From DTU064 sp045588245 (GTDB lineage Bacteria > Bacillota > Clostridia > Oscillospirales > CAG-272): a stretch of DNA of 64,000 nucleotides. Each line of letters begins with the position of its first letter. Position 1 is the stretch's first letter. Positions 16,909 to 24,406 of this stretch are shown in pieces. A program made the position numbers and the translations under genes. The notes under the pieces are model-generated. The model made no database searches, had not been told where the DNA came from, and saw nothing but the letters and a program-made list of their open reading frames with translations. The stretch is taken from contig JAZNDW010000019.1 in the NCBI GenBank assembly GCA_045588245.1, forward strand, positions 1 through 64,000, written 5' to 3'.

Positions 16909-17805
16909 CTACAGCAAAACGGCAAAAATGAAAATCACAAAGCAGGCGGAAAAAGGGATCGTCATCACCGCGTAAACGATGGAGGTGCGCTCTTTTTTCG
17001 GAAGATTGTGGGGACTCGGGATGCCGTAATTCCCGTTTGATTTATATATACGGCTTGCCTCGCCGAAAAACAAGGTAAGTATGATCATCAACGCCGTAAC
17101 GATAACGAATGAAAAGATCACGATGTTTCGGGGTTGAAGAATGCTGTTCCAGATGTAGTCCTCGAAAAAGACGCTGAAGACGTTATTCACAGTGTGGATT
17201 ATCATCGGCGCTATGACGGAACGGCATACGTAAGCCGAAATCGACAAAATTATGCCCGACACGAAATAAACGGCAAACAGCTTCAAATCGAAGTGCAGCA
17301 TTGCAAACAAAAGCGAATTGAGCAAAGTCGCGCTGACGACGCCGCACTGCTCGTATTCGGCAAGTACGATGCCGCGGAAAACGAGCTCCTCTGTTATGGC
17401 GGGGAAAACGGCGAACGCAAGCGTTGTAAAAAGGATCGAGGTGCCGTTGGTGTCCGTCGGCACGTATGTTTGATAGATCTCGGTAACGTCGGAGGAATAA
17501 TCGAATAAGGCATAGATGCCGAGCTTTACGGCACAGGACGCCAGCATCAGCGTCAGTGACGCTGTGATTATAAAAGGGATGCATCCCGGGTCGAATCCTT
17601 GGAACCTGATCTGCGTGCCGTAATTTTTTCCGCGCAGGCGGCAGAAAAAGAGCGCGGGCAAAGCGAAGATCAACAGCTCGATTATGATGACGGATAAATA
17701 CGGATCGACGTCCGAGTCCGTCACGTTGAAGATGCCCGAGATCAAAAGCAAAATATATATGACAGCGACGAGAAGCGGCGCTGCATTCAGGTTTTTAGCT
17801 TTCAA
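16909..17805 (-). CDS. CPBP family intramembrane glutamic protease (CAAX/ABI domain)
   Basis: 298 residues with about eight hydrophobic segments. The catalytic signature TEELVFRG lies near the middle, followed by the second motif around FAMLHFDLKL and the third HTVNN. The family includes Rce1-like proteases and bacteriocin self-immunity proteins; in this neutral setting a general membrane-protein processing role is likeliest. It begins with TTG behind GAAGG and overlaps the preceding cyclo-ligase gene by 11 bases, so it is probably translationally coupled. Confidence 0.82.
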   Translation of the reverse strand: MKAKNLNAAPLLVAVIYILLLISGIFNVTDSDVDPYLSVIIIELLIFALPALFFCRLRGKNYGTQIRFQGFDPGCIPFIITASLTLMLASCAVKLGIYALFDYSSDVTEIYQTYVPTDTNGTSILFTTLAFAVFPAITEELVFRGIVLAEYEQCGVVSATLLNSLLFAMLHFDLKLFAVYFVSGIILSISAYVCRSVIAPMIIHTVNNVFSVFFEDYIWNSILQPRNIVIFSFVIVTALMIILTLFFGEASRIYKSNGNYGIPSPHNLPKKERTSIVYAVMTIPFSACFVIFIFAVLL

Positions 17806-18394
17806 GTGTTACCTTCACTCCTTTTTCGGTTATGAGAAGTCCCGCTTTGATGTCGTATTTACCGTGGGGAAGCGTTGGAAGCACGAATTCGGAAAAGATA
17901 ACTCCGATCACAGAACCGCTGTAGGAGTTGAAGTATCTGTCGTAGTAGCCGCCGCCGTAGCCGAGGCGGTAGCCTTTTTTATCGAAAGCGAGCGCGGGAG
18001 CGAAGCAGAGCGAGCCGCGCGTGTCGGACTTTGCATCGTATATGGGAGCGTCGTCGTCGGGCTCAAGCAGACCGTAGCTGCCCGGCTTCAGCTCATCAAG
18101 ACTGCCGACTATGTGATACGTCATGTATGAAATGCCGTTTTTGGAACGGTGGCACTTCGGAAAAGCGACGCTTTTGCCCTGCTCCCATGCGATCTTGGCG
18201 ATAGGCAGTACGTCGACCTCGATCTCCTTCGGTGCATATAAAAGGATCGTCTGCGCAAGTCTGAAACTTGAAAGAGCAACGGCGCGGCGGCAGATCGCAT
18301 CGCTCATCTCGCGGCGTGCTTCCATCGTCACGACACTTCTTTGTGCAACGAGTTTTTCGCGAAGCTCGGCTTTTTGCGTTTTCATGTAGCTCAT
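17795..18394 (-). CDS. 5-formyltetrahydrofolate cyclo-ligase
   Basis: Converts 5-formyl-THF to 5,10-methenyl-THF with ATP, recycling the storage folate. 199 residues, usual length. Visible are the N-terminal KAELREKLVAQR, the phosphate-binding area EIEVDVLPI and the family signature RLGYGGGYYDRYF near residues 145-158. The ATG overlaps the stop of the DJ-1 gene by four bases (ATGA). A second ATG three codons on (MKTQK) is also possible. Confidence 0.9.
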   Translation of the reverse strand: MSYMKTQKAELREKLVAQRSVVTMEARREMSDAICRRAVALSSFRLAQTILLYAPKEIEVDVLPIAKIAWEQGKSVAFPKCHRSKNGISYMTYHIVGSLDELKPGSYGLLEPDDDAPIYDAKSDTRGSLCFAPALAFDKKGYRLGYGGGYYDRYFNSYSGSVIGVIFSEFVLPTLPHGKYDIKAGLLITEKGVKVTLES

Positions 18395-18942
18395 CTGTAT
18401 CTGATCGCGGACGCTATCTTGTCCGCCGTCTCCTTTCCGCGTAATGCAGCAACGAGCGCGAGTCCGAACGGAATGGCGGCACCCATCGCTTCTGCTGTGA
18501 TAACGGTGCCGTCGGTGACGACGGGGGCGTCGGATTTGTGTGCGCCGAGGAGCTTATCCTCGTATCCGGGATAACAGGTCGCGGATTTGCCGTTCAAGTA
18601 TCCGCGGACACCGAGAATATAGGGGGCGGCGCAGATAGCGGCAAGATACGCTCCTTTTTTGTCTGCGGCTTCAATGGCGGCTTTGACGCATTCCGATTCG
18701 AAAAGATTGTCAGCTCCGGGAAGACCGCCCGGCAGTATGACCATTTCGATGCTGCCTGAATCAACATCGCTTTCGCTGATGTCGGCAACGAACGGGACGC
18801 CGTGAGCGCCCGTGACGGTGCGGCTTTGCGCGGCATCGCCGACGGCGACGGTCATAATGTCGATTCCCGCACGGCGCAATATGTCAAGAGGCGCTATTGC
18901 CTCCGTTTCTTCAAATCCGTTTGCAAGAAACATATATACCAT
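18391..18942 (-). CDS. DJ-1/PfpI (YajL-like) family protein
   Basis: 183 residues with the DJ-1 fold: an N-terminal FLANGFEETEA carrying the conserved Glu, and the reactive-cysteine elbow LAAICAAPYIL near residue 100. Family members act in protein/nucleic-acid deglycation, redox stress or thiazole-related roles; the exact reaction is debated. Directly coupled to the folate cyclo-ligase downstream. No protease-like third catalytic residue is evident. Confidence 0.85.
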   Translation of the reverse strand: MVYMFLANGFEETEAIAPLDILRRAGIDIMTVAVGDAAQSRTVTGAHGVPFVADISESDVDSGSIEMVILPGGLPGADNLFESECVKAAIEAADKKGAYLAAICAAPYILGVRGYLNGKSATCYPGYEDKLLGAHKSDAPVVTDGTVITAEAMGAAIPFGLALVAALRGKETADKIASAIRYR

Positions 18943-18960
18943 AATGTGTGTTTCCTTTCG

Positions 18961-19638
18961 TTATTTTTCAAGAAGCTTTTCAACGCGGTCGATGATGTCG
19001 GCAAAGATCTCATCGCGCGAGCGCATCGACAGCTCCTCGCTGTCGGCGCAGTCGATGCGGCACCAGCCAAGCTTTTCAGAAGCATAAATGCCTGCACGGT
19101 AGCTGTTATCCATGTGGCTGCGGTCAAGCTCGTGAATGTCCTTTTTGCGGCCCGTTTCGTTAGAGCGTGAATCCACCATTTTAAGCGAGATCTGCGGCGG
19201 CAGCAAAAGGAAAAGGACAAGATCGGGGGAGGGAAGACCGAGTCGGTTGAATTCAAAATCGAAAAGCCACGTCAAAAATTCTTCCCACATATGTTGAGGA
19301 AGCTTTGAGAGCTGATGGATGGCGTTTGCGGTCGTGTACCTGTTGGCGATGATGACGGTGTCGGGATCGTTATAGTCATCGCACCAATCGCGGCGGTAGG
19401 AAACGTATCTGTCCGCGGCGAAAAACATGGATGCGGCGTAAGCGTTCGTGTCGGCGGGATCTTTTCCGAGCTCACCATTCAAGTACATTTTGACGAAGTG
19501 TGAGCTGTCGCTTTCGTAAACGGGAAAATCGAGCTCACGCACGCGGTAGCCGCGTTCTTTCAGGTATGATGCAAGACGGTCGCTTTGCGTTTTCTTGCCC
19601 GAGCCGTCAAGGCCGTCAATGGCGATAAAGTATCCCAT
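18961..19638 (-). CDS. tmk: Thymidylate kinase (dTMP kinase)
   Basis: Phosphorylates dTMP to dTDP. 225 residues. It has a P-loop GLDGSGKKTQ (9-18), the conserved DR motif in FFAADRYVS, RYTTANAIHQ in the nucleotide-binding area, and a lid region SNETGRKKDIHELD. The P-loop position after Lys15 is Lys16 rather than Ser/Thr, a variant seen in some dTMP kinases and worth noting because that side chain normally helps bind Mg2+. It starts at an ATG 2 bases after the stop of the zinc-ribbon gene. Confidence 0.85.
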   Translation of the reverse strand: MGYFIAIDGLDGSGKKTQSDRLASYLKERGYRVRELDFPVYESDSSHFVKMYLNGELGKDPADTNAYAASMFFAADRYVSYRRDWCDDYNDPDTVIIANRYTTANAIHQLSKLPQHMWEEFLTWLFDFEFNRLGLPSPDLVLFLLLPPQISLKMVDSRSNETGRKKDIHELDRSHMDNSYRAGIYASEKLGWCRIDCADSEELSMRSRDEIFADIIDRVEKLLEK

Positions 19639-19640
19639 AA

Positions 19641-19967
19641 TCAGTCATCCAATCTCTTTCGGTCGAGTTTACTTTTGATTTTTGATAGAACGTAGAGGAC
19701 CAGAAGGGCAAGGATGACGAAGCCTATTGAATATAAGAGAACTATAAGGAAGCCGAAACGGAGCGACAAAGCGACGTAGAGCGCGAAGAGCGCTACAAAT
19801 ACGACACCTGTGATAACGTTGCGTTTGGTCGAGGCGCGCTTTGAGCGCGCGATATCCTTGTCCGACAGGGCTTCGTCCTCGGAAAAAACGTATCCGCACT
19901 CACACTTTACCGCATTGGGTGCATTGATTATATGACATTTAGGGCAGTTCTTATACTCTTTTTTCAT
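19641..19967 (-). CDS. Small zinc-ribbon membrane protein
   Basis: 108 residues. An N-terminal zinc ribbon (C8, C11, C23, C25 in the pattern CPKC-x11-CEC) precedes a basic stretch and two closely spaced transmembrane helices near residues 51-72 and 74-95. No known function. It sits between ftsK and tmk in one minus-strand run, 30 bases after ftsK. Comparable zinc ribbon plus helix proteins appear again at 35-37 kb, but sequence similarity outside the cysteines is not obvious. Confidence 0.7.
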   Translation of the reverse strand: MKKEYKNCPKCHIINAPNAVKCECGYVFSEDEALSDKDIARSKRASTKRNVITGVVFVALFALYVALSLRFGFLIVLLYSIGFVILALLVLYVLSKIKSKLDRKRLDD

Positions 19968-19997
19968 AGCCGTGATCTTTCTTTGGTGGTGAGTTAT

Positions 19998-22736
19998 TTA
20001 ATCGAGTTCGTCTCTTAATACGAGCTCCTGAAATTGCTGGCGCGTGATGAGCACCTGACGCGGACGCTGACCGTCGGGAGCGCTGACGAATCCGCGCGCC
20101 TCCATCGTGTCGATGAGCTTGGCGGCTCTGCCGTAGCCGAGCGACAGTCTGCGCTGAATGAGCGAGGTCGAGATCTTGCCCGTTTCAACGGCAAGCTCAA
20201 GTGCCTGCTTGAGCATCGGGTCGTCCGTTGCGACGGGGGCTTCACCGTCGCCGCTGCTGCCGCGTCCCTTACCCTGGGCGCAGCGAGCCGCCGCTTCTTC
20301 GATTCCGTCGATGGCGTCGGCGTCGTACTGCGGATTCGGACAGATGCCCTTCAAAAAGTCGATGATCTTCTGAACCTCGGCTTCGCTGACGAAGGCGCCC
20401 TGAACGCGCAGAGGCTTGAGCATACCGACGGGGGTATAAAGCATATCGCCGCGCCCGAGCAGCTTTTCGGCACCCGCAACGTCGATGACGGTGCGGCTGT
20501 CGACCTGCGAGGACATCGTGAAGGCGATACGCGAGGGGATGTTTGCCTTGATAAGACCCGTAACGACGTTGACGGACGGACGCTGTGTACCGATGATCAG
20601 GTGGATACCTGCGGCGCGTCCCATCTGTGCGATTCGGCAGACGGAGGTTTCAACGTCATCGGGAACCGTCATCATAAGATCGGCAAATTCGTCGATGATG
20701 ATGACCATCTGCGGCATGAATTCCTTTTCGGGATCGTTATACGTGATCTCATTATAGCTTTGAATGTTGCGTACGCCGACGCTTTCGATAAGCTCGTAAC
20801 GGCGTTCCATTTCGGTCACAGCCCAGGCGAGTGTGCCAGCCGCTTTCTTAACGTCGCTTACGACGGGAACGTGCAGGTGAGGGATACCGTTATACACTGT
20901 CAGCTCAACCTTCTTTGGGTCGATCATGATAAGACGGATCTCCTGCGGTGTCGATTTGTAAAGTAAGCTCGTGATGATCGAGTTGATGCAGACGGATTTA
21001 CCCGTACCCGTTGCGCCCGCAACGAGCAGGTGCGGCATCTTCGCGATGTCGCAATAGATGGGATTGCCCGCAACGTCGGTGCCGAGAGCGCAGGTGAGCC
21101 GGCTCTGTGCATTTTCAAATTCTTCGCTTTCGATCAGGGAACGAAGGTAAACGTTTTCACGTTTTTTGTTGGGGACTTCGATGCCGACGGCGGCTTTGCC
21201 GGGGATCGGCGCTTCTATTCTGATGTTTGAAACGGCAAGGCCGAGGGCGATGTCATCGGTGAGGTTTGAGATGGAGCGCACACGGGTGCCCGATTCGGGC
21301 GTAAGCTCGTAGCGCGTTATCGTCGGTCCGCGCAAAACGTCGGAAACGCGAGTCTTGACGTTGAAGCTGCGAAGCGTGTCAACGAGCTTGGAGGCATTCG
21401 CCTTCAGCTCGTCAAGATCGGCGGCTGACGGACGTTCGGGCACTGCAAGCAGGGAAAGCGGCGGGAACTCGTAGACGGGAATGGGAGCTTCTTCTTTCTT
21501 CGGCTCGTCCGCCTCGAACGGAGGCTCGGAGATGATCTCGCGTTCCGCTTCGATATACGAGTGTGCGGACGCTGTACCGTTCAACAGCTCGATCTTTTCA
21601 GGATCGATGAAGATCTTCGACAGATCGATCTCACCTGTGGAAGAAAGCGAGTCGGAAACGGGAGTAAGCGGTTTTCTTGTGCGGTCGTATTTATTTTCCG
21701 ACGGTGCGCTGACGGTGCCGTAGCTGATTGCGGGCTCGTCCTCGGCGTCGTCGAAGGACTGCTCGCCGTATCGCTCGCGGGTGCGGCGCATGACCTCTTC
21801 AAAGATCTTCTGGTCAACGACGTTCTGATCGGGTTCTTCTTCTTTGTTGTCGCTTTTTTTCGTTTCACTTTTTTTCTTTGCCTTTTTGTCGGCGGAAATG
21901 TCTACGTCGGGATTGAACTTGCGTTCGTACTCTGCATCGTCATTTTCGGGCTGCTCGTCGTACGGATCGTCAAGCTGTTTTATCCTGTCAACGGCAGGCT
22001 TGGGAAGAGGCGAGAGGGCATCGAGCGAGCGTTCTTCGCGCTTTTTGTCGCGGTACACTTTGATCTTATAAGCAAAATAAATGTAAAGTGATTTCGGTGT
22101 CAGTCCGAAAAGGAGCAGGGAAGAGACGAAAAGCGCGGAAAACATGATGATAAGGGAAATGACCTTACCCGTCGCGGCGAGGAATACGGAAGCAAGAAAA
22201 CCTCCGACGATACCGCCCGAAGAATAAGTAATTCCGTTTTTATAAAGCTCGATAACGTTAAAGTCGGCTTCGCCTCCGAGGAAAACGTGGACGAGCATGG
22301 CAACGAGGACGAGAGACGTACCGGCACACCATATTTTGAGCACGATACGGTTCATCATAACGTCAGACTGCCAGAAAACGCCCATAAGTACCAATATCAC
22401 GGGGATAACGAAAGCGGCGGCAGAGAAAAGTCCTAAAAAGATCTGACGGAGAAGCTGAACGAGGAATCCGTCCGTGTTCAGTACAAGGATCAGCAGGACG
22501 AGTATTGCGCAAACGAGGAAAACGAAGGGCAGGATCTGATTAACGATACTCTGTGGATCGCGTTCGCGTTTTTCTTTGGGCTCTTTTATTTTTTCCTGAT
22601 GTGCCAAAGCGGAGGTTTTAGCTTTGGCTGACGGTTTATTTGTATTGGTGTGAGTCGGCGACGTTTTTTTTGCGGTGCTGCTTTTTGCGGCAGTCTTCGT
22701 CTTTTCGCCCGAGGACGTGTTTTTCGTTGATGCCAT
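19998..22736 (-). CDS. ftsK: DNA translocase FtsK/SpoIIIE
   Basis: A hexameric membrane-anchored ATPase that pumps chromosomal DNA through the division or sporulation septum. 912 residues: a basic low-complexity N-terminus (1-75), four membrane helices (~75-220), a charged linker (~235-430), and the alpha/beta motor with Walker A GATGTGKS and Walker B MVIIIDEFADL. A C-terminal gamma winged helix (DPMLKQALELA to the end) reads KOPS/SRS-type sequences. Which of FtsK or SpoIIIE it is cannot be told here; no sporulation genes are adjacent. Confidence 0.93.
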   Translation of the reverse strand: MASTKNTSSGEKTKTAAKSSTAKKTSPTHTNTNKPSAKAKTSALAHQEKIKEPKEKRERDPQSIVNQILPFVFLVCAILVLLILVLNTDGFLVQLLRQIFLGLFSAAAFVIPVILVLMGVFWQSDVMMNRIVLKIWCAGTSLVLVAMLVHVFLGGEADFNVIELYKNGITYSSGGIVGGFLASVFLAATGKVISLIIMFSALFVSSLLLFGLTPKSLYIYFAYKIKVYRDKKREERSLDALSPLPKPAVDRIKQLDDPYDEQPENDDAEYERKFNPDVDISADKKAKKKSETKKSDNKEEEPDQNVVDQKIFEEVMRRTRERYGEQSFDDAEDEPAISYGTVSAPSENKYDRTRKPLTPVSDSLSSTGEIDLSKIFIDPEKIELLNGTASAHSYIEAEREIISEPPFEADEPKKEEAPIPVYEFPPLSLLAVPERPSAADLDELKANASKLVDTLRSFNVKTRVSDVLRGPTITRYELTPESGTRVRSISNLTDDIALGLAVSNIRIEAPIPGKAAVGIEVPNKKRENVYLRSLIESEEFENAQSRLTCALGTDVAGNPIYCDIAKMPHLLVAGATGTGKSVCINSIITSLLYKSTPQEIRLIMIDPKKVELTVYNGIPHLHVPVVSDVKKAAGTLAWAVTEMERRYELIESVGVRNIQSYNEITYNDPEKEFMPQMVIIIDEFADLMMTVPDDVETSVCRIAQMGRAAGIHLIIGTQRPSVNVVTGLIKANIPSRIAFTMSSQVDSRTVIDVAGAEKLLGRGDMLYTPVGMLKPLRVQGAFVSEAEVQKIIDFLKGICPNPQYDADAIDGIEEAAARCAQGKGRGSSGDGEAPVATDDPMLKQALELAVETGKISTSLIQRRLSLGYGRAAKLIDTMEARGFVSAPDGQRPRQVLITRQQFQELVLRDELD

Positions 22737-22884
22737 TTATTGTCGGTGCCTTTCTTTTTTGTGTATGTTTCGGCGTGTTTATTCTGTATTTACGGTGCGG
22801 ATAATGCCTGAGCGCACGACTCATTACACATATCCAATGTATATAATAGCAGATTTTAAGTCAAAATACAAGAGGAGACTTCAG
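22737..22884. other. Divergent intergenic region between ftsK and the TSUP genes
   Basis: The transcription switch point of the window: minus strand to the left, plus strand to the right. A perfect TATAAT occurs on the plus strand at 22842-22847 with no good -35 box at normal spacing, so it may be the start of the TSUP transcript. No clear minus-strand promoter seen. Confidence 0.4.
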
Positions 22885-22935
22885 ATGTCTATAGTTAATA
22901 TAGTTAATAATCTGCTATTGGGAGGTGACGGCGGC

Positions 22936-23325
22936 ATGAAGTACAGCACGGCAAACGTGTTCGGGCTGATTTTCATCGGCGTGCTTGCGGGAATCATCAA
23001 CGGACTTATCGGGTGCGGCGGCGGTATCGTCATCGTCTATGCGCTGTCGCGCATGAGGGCGTCGTTTTCGGACAGACACGACGTTTTTGCAACTGCCGTA
23101 GCTTCGATACTGCCGATGTCGGCGGTGTCCTCATACGTTTACATCCGCGCCGCGGGCGATGTGCCCGACGGGATGGCGCAATATCTCGTGCCTGCCGTTT
23201 TCGGCGGTGTTGCAGGCGCGTTTCTGCTTGACAAGATCAGCGGCAAATGGCTTGGCAGGATCTTTTCGCTGCTTGTGATCTGGGCGGGAGTGTCGCTCGT
23301 TCTGAAAGGCATAGGCGTTATGTGA
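22936..23325 (+). CDS. TSUP (TauE/SafE) transporter, N-terminal half-protein
   Basis: About 129 residues with four predicted helices. It contains the TSUP N-half signature, a glycine-rich GLIGCGGGIVIV segment. Full-length TSUP proteins (~250 residues) have two such halves; here the second half is a separate gene 23 bases downstream. Substrate unknown; family members move sulfite, sulfonates or other small anions. The start is the ATG behind GGAGGTGA; an in-frame ATG at 22885 behind AGGAG would add 17 residues. Confidence 0.8.
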   Translation: MKYSTANVFGLIFIGVLAGIINGLIGCGGGIVIVYALSRMRASFSDRHDVFATAVASILPMSAVSSYVYIRAAGDVPDGMAQYLVPAVFGGVAGAFLLDKISGKWLGRIFSLLVIWAGVSLVLKGIGVM

Positions 23326-23348
23326 GATGACGTTCGGAGGTAGTTATC

Positions 23349-23726
23349 ATGCTTGATGTGATCGTTTCATTCGCCACCGCGGCGCTTTCGGGAATGGGAG
23401 TCGGCGGAGGCGGTCTTTTGCTTCTTTATTTAACGCTCTTCTGCGACGTGGCGCAAAAGGAAGCGCAGCTTACAAATCTTTGCTTTTTTCTCGCGGCATC
23501 GACGGCGTCCTTGCCCGTCCACGTGTCAAAACGGAAAATATCCACCGCGGCAGTGATGCTTTTGGCATCGGGCGGTGTCCTCGGCGCCGTATGCGGCTCG
23601 CTTTGGGCAAAGAATACAGACGGGGAACTGCTCAGGATCATGCTTGGCGGTTTTCTCGCCATCAGCGGACTTTTTTCTTTATTCGGAAAAAAAGAACGAA
23701 AAAACAGCGGCGAAGTTGAAAAGTAA
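23349..23726 (+). CDS. TSUP (TauE/SafE) transporter, C-terminal half-protein
   Basis: 125 residues with four helices and the matching half signature GMGVGGGGLLLL near the N-terminus. It has its own strong ribosome-binding site (GGAGGTAG) and ATG, so the split is real rather than a frameshift: the two halves are separated by a stop, a spacer and a new start. The two presumably assemble into one transporter. The lysine-rich tail is cytoplasmic by the positive-inside rule. Confidence 0.8.
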   Translation: MLDVIVSFATAALSGMGVGGGGLLLLYLTLFCDVAQKEAQLTNLCFFLAASTASLPVHVSKRKISTAAVMLLASGGVLGAVCGSLWAKNTDGELLRIMLGGFLAISGLFSLFGKKERKNSGEVEK

Positions 23727-23792
23727 ATGTAAACTTTTTTTGAATGTCGGAAAATGTGTGCGTTTGCGCGTATCTTTTTGTTAAAGACCGTA

Positions 23793-23821
23793 TTTACAAA
23801 CCGATATTTTCGTGTTATAAT
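23793..23821 (+). promoter_or_regulatory. Sigma-A promoter of rpsO
   Basis: TTTACA (23793-23798), a 17-base spacer and a perfect TATAAT (23816-23821), about 120 bases before the rpsO ATG. The long leader could hold the S15 autoregulatory site. Confidence 0.8.
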
Positions 23822-23943
23822 AACTCTCGCTGTCGACACGGTATGCGGATAAAGAGCCTTTTTCATTATCGACGAAGAAGCATTTCACCCACCGCGCACT
23901 GAGTCGGTCTGCAAAAAATATTATATCACAGAGGTGAAAAACA

Positions 23944-24213
23944 ATGGCACTTACAAAGGACACAAAGCAGGCGATCATCGCTGAGTACGCTATCCACGAA
24001 GGCGACACAGGCAGCCCCGAGGTTCAGATCGCAATTCTCACATCGAGAATCAACTCTCTCACCGAGCATCTTAAGGAAAACAAGAAGGATCATCACAGCA
24101 GAAGAGGACTTCTCAAGATGGTAGGTCACAGACGTAACCTTCTCAACTACCTCCAGAAGATCGACATCGAGCGTTACCGCGCGATCATCGCAAAACTCGG
24201 TATCAGAAAGTAA
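23944..24213 (+). CDS. rpsO: 30S ribosomal protein S15
   Basis: 89 residues, the normal length, binding the 16S rRNA three-way junction early in small-subunit assembly. Diagnostic stretches include GDTGSPEVQIAILT, LTEHLKENKKDHHSRRGLL and RRNLLNYLQ. The ATG follows GAGGTGA. It is upstream of pnp as in most bacteria. Codon use is strongly biased (CTC, ATC, GTT), as expected for a highly expressed gene. Confidence 0.98.
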   Translation: MALTKDTKQAIIAEYAIHEGDTGSPEVQIAILTSRINSLTEHLKENKKDHHSRRGLLKMVGHRRNLLNYLQKIDIERYRAIIAKLGIRK

Positions 24214-24234
24214 TTTCGGCTTTTGTATCATGGC

Positions 24235-24258
24235 GGGTTGCCGCATCTGCGGCAACCC
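24235..24258 (+). terminator. Hairpin between rpsO and pnp
   Basis: A 10-bp perfect stem (GGGTTGCCGC / GCGGCAACCC) with a four-base loop, followed by TGTTTC. The short T-run suggests a leaky terminator or an RNase III/PNPase processing site, as seen between rpsO and pnp in other bacteria. Confidence 0.65.
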
Positions 24259-24406
24259 TGTTTCATGCCTGACATCGGAGGGCGCGGCAAGGAATAGCAT
24301 TTAGATAAGCAAGCGAACGATATCCGTTTGTTTATTTAAGTGTTAATCCCGGTCGTGGCTCCCCGTTTTAATAAACATTAATTTATATACGGAGGTTAAA
24401 ACCACA

